Source of the DNA: CAZWSX01 sp964636985
Lineage (GTDB): Bacteria > Planctomycetota > Planctomycetia > Pirellulales > Pirellulaceae
NCBI GenBank assembly: GCA_964636985.1
Contig: CAZWSX010000015.1
Location: 1-64,000, forward strand
DNA: 64,000 bases
Direction of reading: 5' to 3'
In this document: positions 22,342 to 31,121 of the stretch, one piece after another
Numbering within the stretch: position 1 is the first letter of the stretch
Layout: each line of letters starts with the position of its first letter
The notes under the pieces: model-generated
What the model was told of the DNA's origin: nothing
The model's input: only the letters and a program-made list of their open reading frames with translations
Databases searched by the model: none
Translations under genes and position numbers: made by a program

Positions 22342-24965
22342 TGTTGAACTGGTCGCTCGAACTGACGCATCCGCTTCGCCTGCTCGGGCTGTTAGGCATT
22401 GGCGTTTTGCTCTACTACTTCTATTGGAGCTTGAGCGACTTTCCGAAGTGGCAAAAGAAGATCTCTCTCGCCATCCGCGCTGTAATTCTGCTGCTGCTCG
22501 TATTAGCGCTGGCGGGCCTCACACTGTCGCGGCCGACAAACGAACAATTCGTCGTCTTCGCAGTCGACCAAAGCTTGAGCGTGGGAAAGGAATCGCAAGA
22601 GGAGGCGCAAAAGTATCTCACCGAGGCGGCTGCGAAAGCGGGCTCCACCAAAGTCACTTTCCTCCCCTTTCAAGCCGAGCCGGGAAAGCTTCACAACGAT
22701 CACAGGTCGCTCTTCGAGAAGGTGGAATCAAACCCCGAGTCGGCCGATGCCCTACCGCCGGCGACGAATATCGAGTCGGCGCTAGAAGCCGCCATCGCCA
22801 TGATCCCACCGGGTTATGTGCCGCAAGTTGTTCTGCTGAGCGACGGGAATCAAACGCGCGGAGATGCAATTAGCACCTCGCTGCGAGCAGGCCTTCCCGT
22901 CTCGACCGTCCCACTGCCGACGCGCAAAGAACAAGAAGTGCAGGTTTCCAGCGTGAGCCTTCCGGCCCAGGTACGGCAGGGCGAGCCGTTCTTCGTCGAA
23001 GTCGTCATCGACAGCAATCACGACGACGAGGGATTGATCCAGGTGTACCGCGGCGACCACGAAGTCGTCCACGAAACCAAGCCCATCAAGAAAGGCGAGA
23101 ACCGCTTCCGCTTTCAGCAAAGCATCGAAAGCGAGCGGCTGGCGAATTTCTCGGCGCGGATCAGCGGGCTCAAAGAAGACACCTTGCTCGACAACAACAT
23201 CGAAAGCGGCCTTGTCTACGCAACAGGAAAGCCGCGAGTCCTTGTGGTGGAGAGCGATCCGAAGTTGATCCGCGAATTCGTTGCTGCTTTGGAACAAGAG
23301 GACATTCAAGTCGATGTCCGGCCGGCCACTGGGATGCCCGATAATCTGGCCGATTTGCAGAATTACGAACTGCTGATCATCTCAAACGTTCCAGCCACGG
23401 CGCTATCGCAAAAGCAAATGGAAGTTGCCCGTACGTACGTGCAGGATCTTGGTGGCGGCTTCATGATGCTCGGCGGCGAACAATCGTTCGGGTTGGGCGG
23501 CTACTACAAGTCGGTGCTCGAAGACATCCTGCCGGTTCGAAGCGACTTCGAAAAGGAAAAGGAAAAGCCATCGCTGGGGATGGTCCTCGTGATCGACAAA
23601 TCGGGCTCGATGGACGGCGAGAAGATCGAGATGGCTAAAACGGCCGCCCGCTCGGCCGCGGAACTTCTCGGCAATAGCGATCAACTGGCCGTGGTCGCGT
23701 TCGACGGCGAGACCTACGTCGTAAGCGAAATGCAAACAGCTTCCAACAAAGGGCGGATCATCGACGACATCAGCCGCATTGAAGCAGGCGGCGGTACCAC
23801 CATGTATCCAGCCATGGAAAAAGCGTTCGACATCCTGCAAGAGACGCAAGCGCGCCTCAAGCACGTGATCATCCTGACGGACGGGATTTCGAGCCCCGGC
23901 GACTTCACCGGCTTAGCACAAGCAATGGCGCAGGCCAGAATCACCCTCAGTACCGTCGCCGTCGGAAGCGACTCCGATACTTCGCTCTTGGAAGAAATCG
24001 CCAAGACCGGACAAGGACGCTACTATTTGACCGAGGACCCCGCGGCCATTCCCCAGATCTTCGCCAAAGAAACCGTAACGGCCAGCAAGAGTGCCATCGA
24101 CGAGCAGCCTTTCATTCCGCAAGTCGTTCGCGCGACGCAGGCCCTCAAGGAGATCGACCTGGAGAATGCGCCGTTCTTGCTGGGCTACGTCATGACGCGC
24201 CCCAAGCCGACTTGCGAAGTGATCTTGGCAACCGAAAAAGGAGACCCACTTCTAGTCTGGTGGCGATACGGACTCGGAATGACGGTGGCCTTTACGTCCG
24301 ACGCCAAGAGCCGTTGGGCGGCCGAATGGCTCACCTGGCCAGGCTTCGGCAAGTTCTGGGCGCAGCTCGTGCGAAACACCATGCGCAAGAGCGACGCCAA
24401 AGGAGTATCCGTTCAAGTTGAACAAAAAGGGGGAAAGGCGACGGTCACCCTCGACGCCGTCGATCCGTCTGGGCGATTTCTCAACCAGACCGAAGCCGAG
24501 ATGACCGTCATCGATCCGCAACTAGGCAATCGCAAAGTGGCGTTGTCGCAAACAGCCCCCGGCAGGTACGTGGCAACCTTCGATGCCTCCAAGAGCGGCG
24601 CGTATCATATGGAACTGACGCAGAAGAAGGACGGCCAAGTTCTCTATCGCCAGTCGCGCGGACTGAGCGTGGGTTACAGCGAAGAGTTGCGTTTGCGGCC
24701 TACTAACGAAGCGCTGCTGCAACAGATTGCACAAGCTTCCGGTGGAAGGTATCAACCATCCGCCGAATCGATTTTCGAACCGACGGCGCGCACCGCTTAT
24801 CGTCCCGTTCCCCTTTGGCCGTGGTTGCTTAGCGCGGCGGCGCTGCTGTTAGTGCTCGATGTGTTTCTAAGGCGGGTGGACCTTGGCTTGATGATCTTTG
24901 GCCGCAGAGCCAACGACGCATTTGGTATGACGCGACCAAATGCTCCGGTGCGCTTTGCGAGGTAG
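22341..24965 (+). CDS. membrane VWA protein with glutamine-amidotransferase-like domain
   Basis: An 874-aa membrane protein that overlaps the previous gene by one base. Two N-terminal helices (LLGLLGIGVLLYYFYW; IRAVILLLLVLALAGL) are followed by a first VWA-like fold (FAVDQSLSVG, degenerate MIDAS), an Ig-like section, a class-I-glutamine-amidotransferase-like segment at about 295-395 (PRVLVVESDPKLIREF, GGGFMMLGGEQSFGLGGY), and a full VWA domain with MIDAS DKSGSM at D419 and ILTDGISSPGDF. The last helix (LWPWLLSAAALLLVLDVFL) lies near residue 830. The amidotransferase-like part has no catalytic Cys in the nucleophile elbow that I can see, so it probably binds rather than hydrolyses. Last membrane VWA gene of the MoxR operon. 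Confidence 0.88.
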   Translation: MLNWSLELTHPLRLLGLLGIGVLLYYFYWSLSDFPKWQKKISLAIRAVILLLLVLALAGLTLSRPTNEQFVVFAVDQSLSVGKESQEEAQKYLTEAAAKAGSTKVTFLPFQAEPGKLHNDHRSLFEKVESNPESADALPPATNIESALEAAIAMIPPGYVPQVVLLSDGNQTRGDAISTSLRAGLPVSTVPLPTRKEQEVQVSSVSLPAQVRQGEPFFVEVVIDSNHDDEGLIQVYRGDHEVVHETKPIKKGENRFRFQQSIESERLANFSARISGLKEDTLLDNNIESGLVYATGKPRVLVVESDPKLIREFVAALEQEDIQVDVRPATGMPDNLADLQNYELLIISNVPATALSQKQMEVARTYVQDLGGGFMMLGGEQSFGLGGYYKSVLEDILPVRSDFEKEKEKPSLGMVLVIDKSGSMDGEKIEMAKTAARSAAELLGNSDQLAVVAFDGETYVVSEMQTASNKGRIIDDISRIEAGGGTTMYPAMEKAFDILQETQARLKHVIILTDGISSPGDFTGLAQAMAQARITLSTVAVGSDSDTSLLEEIAKTGQGRYYLTEDPAAIPQIFAKETVTASKSAIDEQPFIPQVVRATQALKEIDLENAPFLLGYVMTRPKPTCEVILATEKGDPLLVWWRYGLGMTVAFTSDAKSRWAAEWLTWPGFGKFWAQLVRNTMRKSDAKGVSVQVEQKGGKATVTLDAVDPSGRFLNQTEAEMTVIDPQLGNRKVALSQTAPGRYVATFDASKSGAYHMELTQKKDGQVLYRQSRGLSVGYSEELRLRPTNEALLQQIAQASGGRYQPSAESIFEPTARTAYRPVPLWPWLLSAAALLLVLDVFLRRVDLGLMIFGRRANDAFGMTRPNAPVRFAR

Positions 24966-25156
24966 CTGTGGCGCGGCGTGAACGACATAAGCCCGCCACC
25001 AGCAGGAGGGGGCTTTGGCGCGGGAAACACGGAAAAGCTATCGCCAGAAACAACAAAACGACGACGACATAATGTTTTCTTTGCTTTCAACGGTACACCT
25101 GCTACCGTAATGGGGTTCTATCACGTCGACCCGAGAATCAATCAGGAGATTTCTTT

Positions 25157-26644
25157 ATGGGCCGCGTACTGCATACTCGACTCCAGCCTGTCCAATCTCG
25201 CCAACAATTAGTGCGGGCAATTTGGCTCGCTACTTGGGGCCTTTTGGTAGGCTCGGTTGTTTCTCTGGCGTGTGCCCTGATCAAATTCTTTGTGCTGCCG
25301 GATCTTTCCAGTTGGGTGGCGATCAGCGTGCCAGCAGCATCTGCGGTTTTGGCGTTCGTCGGTGGGCTGCTGTGGCGTCGAGACCTTAAGGATGCAGCAA
25401 CGGCGGTTGACAACTATTACTCGCTCAAGGACCGCGCTACGACCGCGCTGGAGTTTTTGACCGACAAGCGGGAATCTCCTGTTCGCGAACTGGCGCTTGC
25501 CGACGCGCTCGCTCACTTGGAAAAAGTGAACCCACAGCAGGTGGTTCCTTTTAGGATGCCGCGCGTTCTGCCTTACGCAGTCGCCACTCTTTCAGCGGCA
25601 CTGGTCCTGGTAACGCTGGCCATTTGGAACACTCCGGCAAGCGCGAGCCCTGCGGCGCCGCTGGAGGTCGTGTTCGCCCAGGCGGAACGGCTGACGGAAG
25701 AGATCAAGGAACTGGAAGAGTACGCCGGCAAGGAAAAGGATCCCGAGATCGAAAAGCTGGTCAAGGAACTCAAGGCCGCCATCGAAGAGTTGAAGCAGCC
25801 CAATGTCGACGAGCGCGAGGCGCTCGCGAAGCTTTCCGAAATGCAAGCCGCTTTGCAAGCGGAACAAGCCAAGCACAACCCAGCAGCCATCGACGCGCAG
25901 CTGCAAGCCGTCGGCGAAGCCCTGGCTCTGGCTGAACCGCTCGCCGAGGCCGGCCAGGCGCTCTCCAGTGGCAACTACGAGAAGGCTGCCCAAGAACTCG
26001 AAAAGGCCGAAGCACCCGAACTCGATCGCAAGACCGAAAAGGCGGTTAAAGAAAAACTCGAAGCGGCTGCCAAGCAAATGAGCAGCGACGGCCAAAACAG
26101 CCTCAGCGCCGCCACGGCGGAAATGTCGCGAGGCCTCGGCGGAGACGGAAAGAAGTTCAGCGAAGGGTCTTCCAAGTTGGCCGGCGAAGCCCGCAAACAA
26201 GGAAAGCGAAAGAAGCTTACCGACCTCCTCAAAAAACAATGCAACTGCCTCGGCGAGTGCAAATCGGAATGCGAATGCAATGGCAGCAGCACCGGCAAGG
26301 GCAAAGGTAAAGGTGGCAAAAACTTCGGTCTAGCAGGCAGCGGCAACGAGCTCGGCGAGAAGACGGCCATGTTCGGCAATCGCAAGATCGAAAAGATCAC
26401 CGGCAAACAATCCGACAGCGGCGAGACTGAAGTCGAAACGACCCATTCGCCCGAAGGCGAACAAACGGCGCAGCGCGAGTACCGCCAGAACTATGCCAAG
26501 TACAAGAAGATCTCGGAATCGGTCCTCGAAAACGAGCCCATTCCGCTCGGCCATCGCCAAACGATCCGCCGGTACTTCGAATCGATCCGCCCCGACCAAA
26601 CAGAAACGGATCAAGTCGAAGACGAAGTGAAAAAAAGCAACTAG
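25157..26644 (+). CDS. coiled-coil membrane protein with cysteine cluster, MoxR-operon tail
   Basis: A 495-aa protein of no named family. It has an AGGAG ribosome site 8 nt before ATG. Membrane helices lie at about residues 22-45, 50-72 and 138-158. Residues about 168-330 form a Glu/Lys/Ala-rich coiled coil (KELEEYAGKEKDPEIEKLVKELK). Then comes a basic stretch and a cysteine cluster C362-N-C364-LGE-C368-KSE-C372-E-C374, a Gly/Lys linker, and a C-terminal tail with YRQNYAKYKKISESVLENEPIPLGHRQTIRRYFESIRP, typical of planctomycete proteins that follow VWA genes. It is 191 bp after the VWA gene and probably belongs to the same system as an envelope anchor. The metal-binding role of the cysteines is inference. 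Confidence 0.75.
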   Translation: MGRVLHTRLQPVQSRQQLVRAIWLATWGLLVGSVVSLACALIKFFVLPDLSSWVAISVPAASAVLAFVGGLLWRRDLKDAATAVDNYYSLKDRATTALEFLTDKRESPVRELALADALAHLEKVNPQQVVPFRMPRVLPYAVATLSAALVLVTLAIWNTPASASPAAPLEVVFAQAERLTEEIKELEEYAGKEKDPEIEKLVKELKAAIEELKQPNVDEREALAKLSEMQAALQAEQAKHNPAAIDAQLQAVGEALALAEPLAEAGQALSSGNYEKAAQELEKAEAPELDRKTEKAVKEKLEAAAKQMSSDGQNSLSAATAEMSRGLGGDGKKFSEGSSKLAGEARKQGKRKKLTDLLKKQCNCLGECKSECECNGSSTGKGKGKGGKNFGLAGSGNELGEKTAMFGNRKIEKITGKQSDSGETEVETTHSPEGEQTAQREYRQNYAKYKKISESVLENEPIPLGHRQTIRRYFESIRPDQTETDQVEDEVKKSN

Positions 26645-26707
26645 CTTATTCGCCTTCGGATTTCGCAGGCGGCCATCGCGGGCCAACTCTCCATCCAGGG
26701 GTCATGG

Positions 26708-26729
26708 CCATGCTCCATCGTGAGCATGG
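26708..26729. terminator. hairpin between convergent genes
   Basis: An 8-bp perfect stem (CCATGCTC / GAGCATGG) with loop CATCGT lies between the ends of the coiled-coil gene (+) and the BrkB-like gene (-). The place suits a shared terminator; no T tract is present. Confidence 0.4.
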
Positions 26730-26760
26730 TTGACACCTTGAAGCAACCGCCGAGCGCACG

Positions 26761-27645
26761 TCAGTGAGGTACCGGTGCGTGCTTGGTTGGCTTCTCGCTA
26801 CCGGATCGCCCTGCAAGCCTCCGCCGCGCAATCACGTAGGTAATCTCTGCGCCGAAAAGCAGAATCTGCGCCGAATAGTAGACCCACACAATCAGCAACA
26901 CCAGCGATCCTGCCGCGCCGTAGCCTGATGCCAGGCCGCTCTTTCCCAGGTACAAGCCGATGCCGAGTTTGCCGACGGTGAATAGCGCCGCCGTCAACGC
27001 GGCGCCGGCCCACACGTCCCGCCACGCCACGGGCGTATCGGGCAGCACTTTGTAAATCAGTGTGAAAAGAAGGGTGACCAAGGCAAACGTGGCAAGCGAC
27101 GAGACCCCGTGCCAAAGAATTTCAAGTTGCGGAAGCGCGTCGGACGCCGAGTCGTGCAGAGCGGCGATCGCAGTGTTCATCAATAACGAAACGACAAGCA
27201 GAAAGCCCGTGCCAAGCACCATCGTAAACGAGAGAAAGCGATCTTTGAGAAAACCAAACACGGTCATGGGCCGAGGCTTAACGTTCCATACCGCATTCAT
27301 GGCCATTTGCAATTCGCCGAACACGCCCGAAGCCCCGACCAAGAGCGTCACGATGCCGAAGAGGGTGGCGGCAGTGCCACCTGCTTTCGTGCCGCTGTCG
27401 ACCATTTCTCGAATCGCCACGGCCCCATCGCTGCCGACGATCTCGCTCATTTGAAGCAGTAGCTGTTCCCTCGCAACCTTTTGGTCGAAAAACAATCCGG
27501 CGATCGCAAGGGCCAGCAACAGCAGCGGCGCCAGCGAAAGAATGCTGTAGAAAGCCAAGGCCGCTCCCATCCGCGCGGCGTTATCCGCAAGCCATTCGTT
27601 GGCGGCTTCGACGAGTACCGACCAGGTGCGAATCAGCCACGACAT
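26761..27645 (-). CDS. YihY/BrkB-family inner-membrane protein
   Basis: A 294-aa polytopic membrane protein of the YihY/BrkB family (once annotated ribonuclease BN; function unresolved, probably a transporter or exporter). Start MSWLIRTWSVLVEAANEWLADNAARMGAALAFYSILSLAPLL shows the family signature, with the conserved small-residue helix around residues 25-45. At least six hydrophobic segments follow, including GIVTLLVGASGVFGELQMAMNAVW and GAAGSLVLLIVWVYYSAQILLFGAEITYVIA, the well conserved C-terminal helix. The frame is open to 27849, but the ATG at 27645, with GAGGCGG just upstream, fits homologous lengths. It converges with the MoxR operon. Confidence 0.92.
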   Translation of the reverse strand: MSWLIRTWSVLVEAANEWLADNAARMGAALAFYSILSLAPLLLLALAIAGLFFDQKVAREQLLLQMSEIVGSDGAVAIREMVDSGTKAGGTAATLFGIVTLLVGASGVFGELQMAMNAVWNVKPRPMTVFGFLKDRFLSFTMVLGTGFLLVVSLLMNTAIAALHDSASDALPQLEILWHGVSSLATFALVTLLFTLIYKVLPDTPVAWRDVWAGAALTAALFTVGKLGIGLYLGKSGLASGYGAAGSLVLLIVWVYYSAQILLFGAEITYVIARRRLAGRSGSEKPTKHAPVPH

Positions 27646-28004
27646 TTGCCGCCTCTTGGTCAAGGTGCCCCCTCGCAACTGCAAGGTGACCAGGCAAGAT
27701 CCGCAATTCGCGAACCGCGGCGACTTCTTTGCTTCATTGCCAGCGTTTAACGCGAAGGCTGCGCAAGTTACCGGCTCACGCGGTTTACAAACAACCAGCG
27801 GACCGCCGCAACGCATGCGCTCCATTCGACCATCGTGGCAGCAAATCAAACTCCCCCGCCAAACGCCACATTGCCTTCTGCCGCATTGTCAGATGAACTC
27901 GTTTGCACGTGTTCTGCTTCTGCAATGGCTCGCACCATTCGCAATTTTTTGGCACGCCGCTCGCATCACTGCCTCACACAACTCTCACCAATAAAGGTTA
28001 AGCG
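27646..28004. other. 359-bp divergent intergenic region, no gene seen
   Basis: Separates the BrkB-like gene (-) and the orphan at 28005 (+). It must hold both promoters, but I see no convincing -35/-10 pair, no RNA fold and no coding signal; the open frames across it have no start context or domain. Confidence 0.5.
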
Positions 28005-28511
28005 ATGGCTGCGGTGATCAAACGTGTGGGTCAGATAACGCATTACTCGATGTCCACGGGCATTGCGTCGCCGGTCGACTGGGGAAACTTGAGTCCCGGC
28101 ATCGTCGAGAGTCTGCTGCCCACCATTGCCAACGGCTTTCATGATCTCCCGCTGCAGGGGTATGGTTTAGGGGTAGGGATTTCCCGTCATCATGCGGGCT
28201 GGATCACCGGCGCACATGCCGTCGTCTTCTACCAAACAAGACTGGCGGGAGCCTTCACCGTCGCGCTCGCGCAAGAGGATGCGGACGTATTGTGGAAATC
28301 ATCCGAAGCCCATTATCTCCGATTCACCGATCGCGGCCTACCCGACCGTGCGGATTGGGTCTACCCAAAGATGCCTGAGCGCGCACCGTGGGTCGCTTCC
28401 TTTCCCATTCACTGCACCGCCGTAGAAACGTCACTGCTGCCGCGGCTCGCCGGTCTTTGGGCGATGACGCTCTCAAAGATCGCCATCGACGAAATGAATG
28501 GCTGCGCGTAA
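28005..28511 (+). CDS. orphan hypothetical protein
   Basis: A 168-aa soluble protein with no recognised domain, signal or membrane helix. AAAGG lies 7 nt before the ATG. It has Trp/His-rich stretches (HHAGWITGAHAVVFY) and a central charged part (AQEDADVLWKSSEAHYLRFTDRGLP). It is flanked by a 359-bp gap upstream and a small gene 118 bp downstream. Codon use resembles its neighbours, so it looks resident. No function assigned. Confidence 0.55.
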   Translation: MAAVIKRVGQITHYSMSTGIASPVDWGNLSPGIVESLLPTIANGFHDLPLQGYGLGVGISRHHAGWITGAHAVVFYQTRLAGAFTVALAQEDADVLWKSSEAHYLRFTDRGLPDRADWVYPKMPERAPWVASFPIHCTAVETSLLPRLAGLWAMTLSKIAIDEMNGCA

Positions 28512-28629
28512 GACGCGTGAAGCCAGGCATAGTGGATTAACTTTGCGTCAGCCGCGGCATCGGGCGCTCCGTTTGCATCGCTATTTATTGCAACGTGCGT
28601 AAATCGAAATCCTCTCAGGATGATTCGCC

Positions 28630-28812
28630 ATGACCCGCGAAGAACGCGAAAAGGAATTGACGGAACTGCTTCACACCCACACCGGCAGAGAGGTTCTTCA
28701 AAACCTTTACCGGCACCTCTATCTTTCGCCGGGAGTGCTGACGCCGCCCGGATTTTTAGGCGGCCAAGACCTCGTGCAGTTGATCTTGGCGAAGGAATTC
28801 CCAGACGAGTAG
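28630..28812 (+). CDS. small conserved hypothetical protein
   Basis: A 60-aa soluble protein, MTREEREKELTELLHTHTGR at the start and ending PDE. An amphipathic N-terminal helix is followed by a short loop and a helix (DLVQLILAKEF). An AGGA element lies 8-9 nt before the ATG. It resembles short planctomycete proteins of the MSREER type that I recall without a known role. Confidence 0.5.
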   Translation: MTREEREKELTELLHTHTGREVLQNLYRHLYLSPGVLTPPGFLGGQDLVQLILAKEFPDE

Positions 28813-29079
28813 TCGCCTTAACTCTTCCATTAGTTCGCTCGCCATTCGGAAATTCGGCCTTGCGATGGCCGACTCGGCGGCGTAGCCGGACGCCTGCACT
28901 AAGCGGCCCCTCCCAAAAAGTGTGGGGCGGCGTGCCGGCCTCTTCGTCACAAAACGCGGGCTTTCTCTTGCCGCGAACCGTTTCGGATGAAGTCCGCATC
29001 TGATGTTGGAAAGCCGGCAAACCTACCAACAGAAACAAGTGGTAACGACCGAAAGGTCAAACTCACAAAGGAGATTGCC

Positions 29080-29496
29080 ATGACCCAGATTGAAAAAATT
29101 TTGTACACAGCGAAGGCTCACACCACCGGCGGACGCGATGGCGCATCGCGCACTTCCGACGGCCGCCTTGATATCAAATTGTCGTCGCCTGGCGCTCCCG
29201 GCGAAGGGACGAATCCGGAGCAATTGTTCGCTGCCGGTTGGTCGGCCTGCTTTCTCAGCGCGATCGGCGTCGCCGCCAGTAAGCTTAAGGTTTCGCTCCC
29301 AGCCAACCGAGCCATCGATGCCGAGGTCGACTTAGGTACCGCCGAAGGCGGCTTCCTCCTCCGCGCACGGCTGAATGTCAGCTTGCCGGGCATGGAACGC
29401 GAAGTCGCACAACAGATTGTCGACGCTGCCCATCAAATCTGCCCTTATTCCAAGGCGACTCGCGGTAATATCGACGTCGCGATCAACTTGATCTAA
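29080..29496 (+). CDS. ohr: Ohr/OsmC-family organic hydroperoxide reductase
   Basis: A 138-aa thiol peroxidase that reduces organic hydroperoxides, normally with lipoylated partners. The two catalytic cysteines are present: C57 in AAGWSACFLSAI and C121 in HQICPYSKATRGNIDV. The family marker ARTGGRDG-like HTTGGRDGASRTSDGRLDI and the tail VAINLI agree. The ATG at 29080 is preceded by AAGGAGA 5-7 nt upstream, which decides the start over the frame opening at 28987. It stands upstream of an efflux pair on the same strand; whether they are one stress regulon is inference. No OhrR regulator is in the window. Confidence 0.92.
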   Translation: MTQIEKILYTAKAHTTGGRDGASRTSDGRLDIKLSSPGAPGEGTNPEQLFAAGWSACFLSAIGVAASKLKVSLPANRAIDAEVDLGTAEGGFLLRARLNVSLPGMEREVAQQIVDAAHQICPYSKATRGNIDVAINLI

Positions 29497-29612
29497 TTGG
29501 GGGAACATTCTCCGAGCGGGACTCGCGTGCAGGCGGACCACGCGTTTCGCTCGGATCGGTCTGGTTCTATCGCTCGATCGCGTTAGAGATACTTCTCGAA
29601 ACGAGGTTTACC

Positions 29613-31121
29613 ATGTCACCGGCAGAATCGGCCAATGTCACGGAGCGTCCGCCGCAGGAAGTTACGCCTCACGCAGCGGGTCCTTCTCGCGACGGACAAG
29701 AAACGGCAGCACCGCAGCCGGCGGCAACTTCAAAGTCCGACGCCCATGCCGCCGCGGTGGGATCATCGCAGCGCCGCATGATTTGGATTGTCGCGGCCAT
29801 CCTTGTCACGGCCGTCGTTGGATACGCGGCGACGCCGATGATTATCACGGCGCTCAACACGATTTCGACCGACGACGCTTACGTCAACGGACACGTTACC
29901 TTCGTTGCGCCCCGTGTTCTCGGCCAAGTCGCGAAAGTTCTCGTCGACGACAACCAGCGAGTTCGCCAAGGAGACGTGCTGGTCGAACTCGACAAGGAAC
30001 CGTACCAGGTTCAATTGGCTATCAAGCAGGCGGCAGTCGAATTGGCTCAGTCCGATTTGGTCGCCGCGCGAGCGCTGGTGTTTGCACATGCGGCCGAGGC
30101 TCGCAGCAACCGCTACAGCCTCGATCACGCCATCGAATCGGTGAAGAACCAGTTGGCCGTGCTGCGCTCGAACGTAGCGCAGGTCAAGGTGGAAGAAGCG
30201 AACCTCCTGTTGGCAGACCAGGATTACAACCGGATCAAACCGCTCGTCGAAAAGAAGGTCACTTCGCAACAGGAACTGGATCAGTCTGTCGCAAAGCGCG
30301 AGGTGGCTCGCAATCGAGTTAACAATGCCAAGGAAGTGGTCCAACAAACCCGCGCCGCACTCGGTTTGCCGCTCAACGAAGAGAATCCGCTCGATGTGCC
30401 GGCGGACCTGGAGCAAAACTACTCGCTCGTCCGCCAGGCGCTGGCGCAGCTTGTGAACAGTGCCGCGGCAATTGGTTACTACCCTGAATCCTGGAACGAT
30501 TCTCCTAAGGAAGCGTTGGCCAAATTCTTCAAGCAAGACCCAACCGGGAACCTCGATACCATCTATTCGAATCTCATCGCCAACGCACCCGCCATCAAAC
30601 AAGCCGAAGCCAAGCTGGAACAAGCCCAGCGCGATCTCGACCAGGCCAAGCTCAATTTGAAGTACTGCGACGTCGTCAGCGAGATCGATGGCGTCATCAC
30701 GCGCCGGAACGTGAACCCCGGCAACAACGTGCAGGCCGGACAGAGTCTGATGGCCGTGCGCTCTCTGACGGAGATTTGGATCGACGCCAACTTCAAAGAA
30801 ACGCAATTGGCCGACCTCCGCATCGGGCAACGCGTAGTGTGCGAAGTCGATATGTATGGTGGACGGCATGAATTCGAAGGCCGCATCACGGGCTTTACCA
30901 TGGGAACCGGGCAAACCCTCGCTCTCCTTCCCGCGCAGAACGCTACCGGCAACTTCGTGAAGATCGTGCAGCGACTGCCGGTGCGAATCGAGCTAACCGA
31001 CTACAAGCCCGACGAAGTGCCCCTGTTCATCGGGTTGTCGGTTACGCCTTACGTCCACTACAAGGAAGCGCCGACCGGCCCCAACGCTGGTAAGTTCCTG
31101 CAAACATCGGTGCAGCCATGA
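29613..31121 (+). CDS. HlyD/EmrA-type membrane fusion protein
   Basis: A 502-aa periplasmic adaptor of a tripartite or two-part efflux pump. A cytoplasmic Pro/Ala-rich tail precedes a single membrane helix at about residues 52-74 (MIWIVAAILVTAVVGYAATP). The biotinyl-lipoyl-like half motif STDDAYVNGHVTFVAPRVLGQVAKVLVDDNQRVRQGD is typical of EmrA, followed by a long alpha-hairpin (about 125-350, unusually extended) and the second half motif YCDVVSEIDGVITRRNVNPGNNVQAGQSL. The beta-barrel follows at about 385-480. GAGG lies 8 nt before the ATG. Its stop overlaps the start of the EmrB-like gene (ATGA), so they are translationally coupled. Confidence 0.9.
   Translation: MSPAESANVTERPPQEVTPHAAGPSRDGQETAAPQPAATSKSDAHAAAVGSSQRRMIWIVAAILVTAVVGYAATPMIITALNTISTDDAYVNGHVTFVAPRVLGQVAKVLVDDNQRVRQGDVLVELDKEPYQVQLAIKQAAVELAQSDLVAARALVFAHAAEARSNRYSLDHAIESVKNQLAVLRSNVAQVKVEEANLLLADQDYNRIKPLVEKKVTSQQELDQSVAKREVARNRVNNAKEVVQQTRAALGLPLNEENPLDVPADLEQNYSLVRQALAQLVNSAAAIGYYPESWNDSPKEALAKFFKQDPTGNLDTIYSNLIANAPAIKQAEAKLEQAQRDLDQAKLNLKYCDVVSEIDGVITRRNVNPGNNVQAGQSLMAVRSLTEIWIDANFKETQLADLRIGQRVVCEVDMYGGRHEFEGRITGFTMGTGQTLALLPAQNATGNFVKIVQRLPVRIELTDYKPDEVPLFIGLSVTPYVHYKEAPTGPNAGKFLQTSVQP

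Noticed and set aside
29763..30914. 383-aa minus-strand open frame across the EmrA-like gene
   Set aside because: The plus strand has a full membrane-fusion protein; the antisense translation has no recognisable domain.
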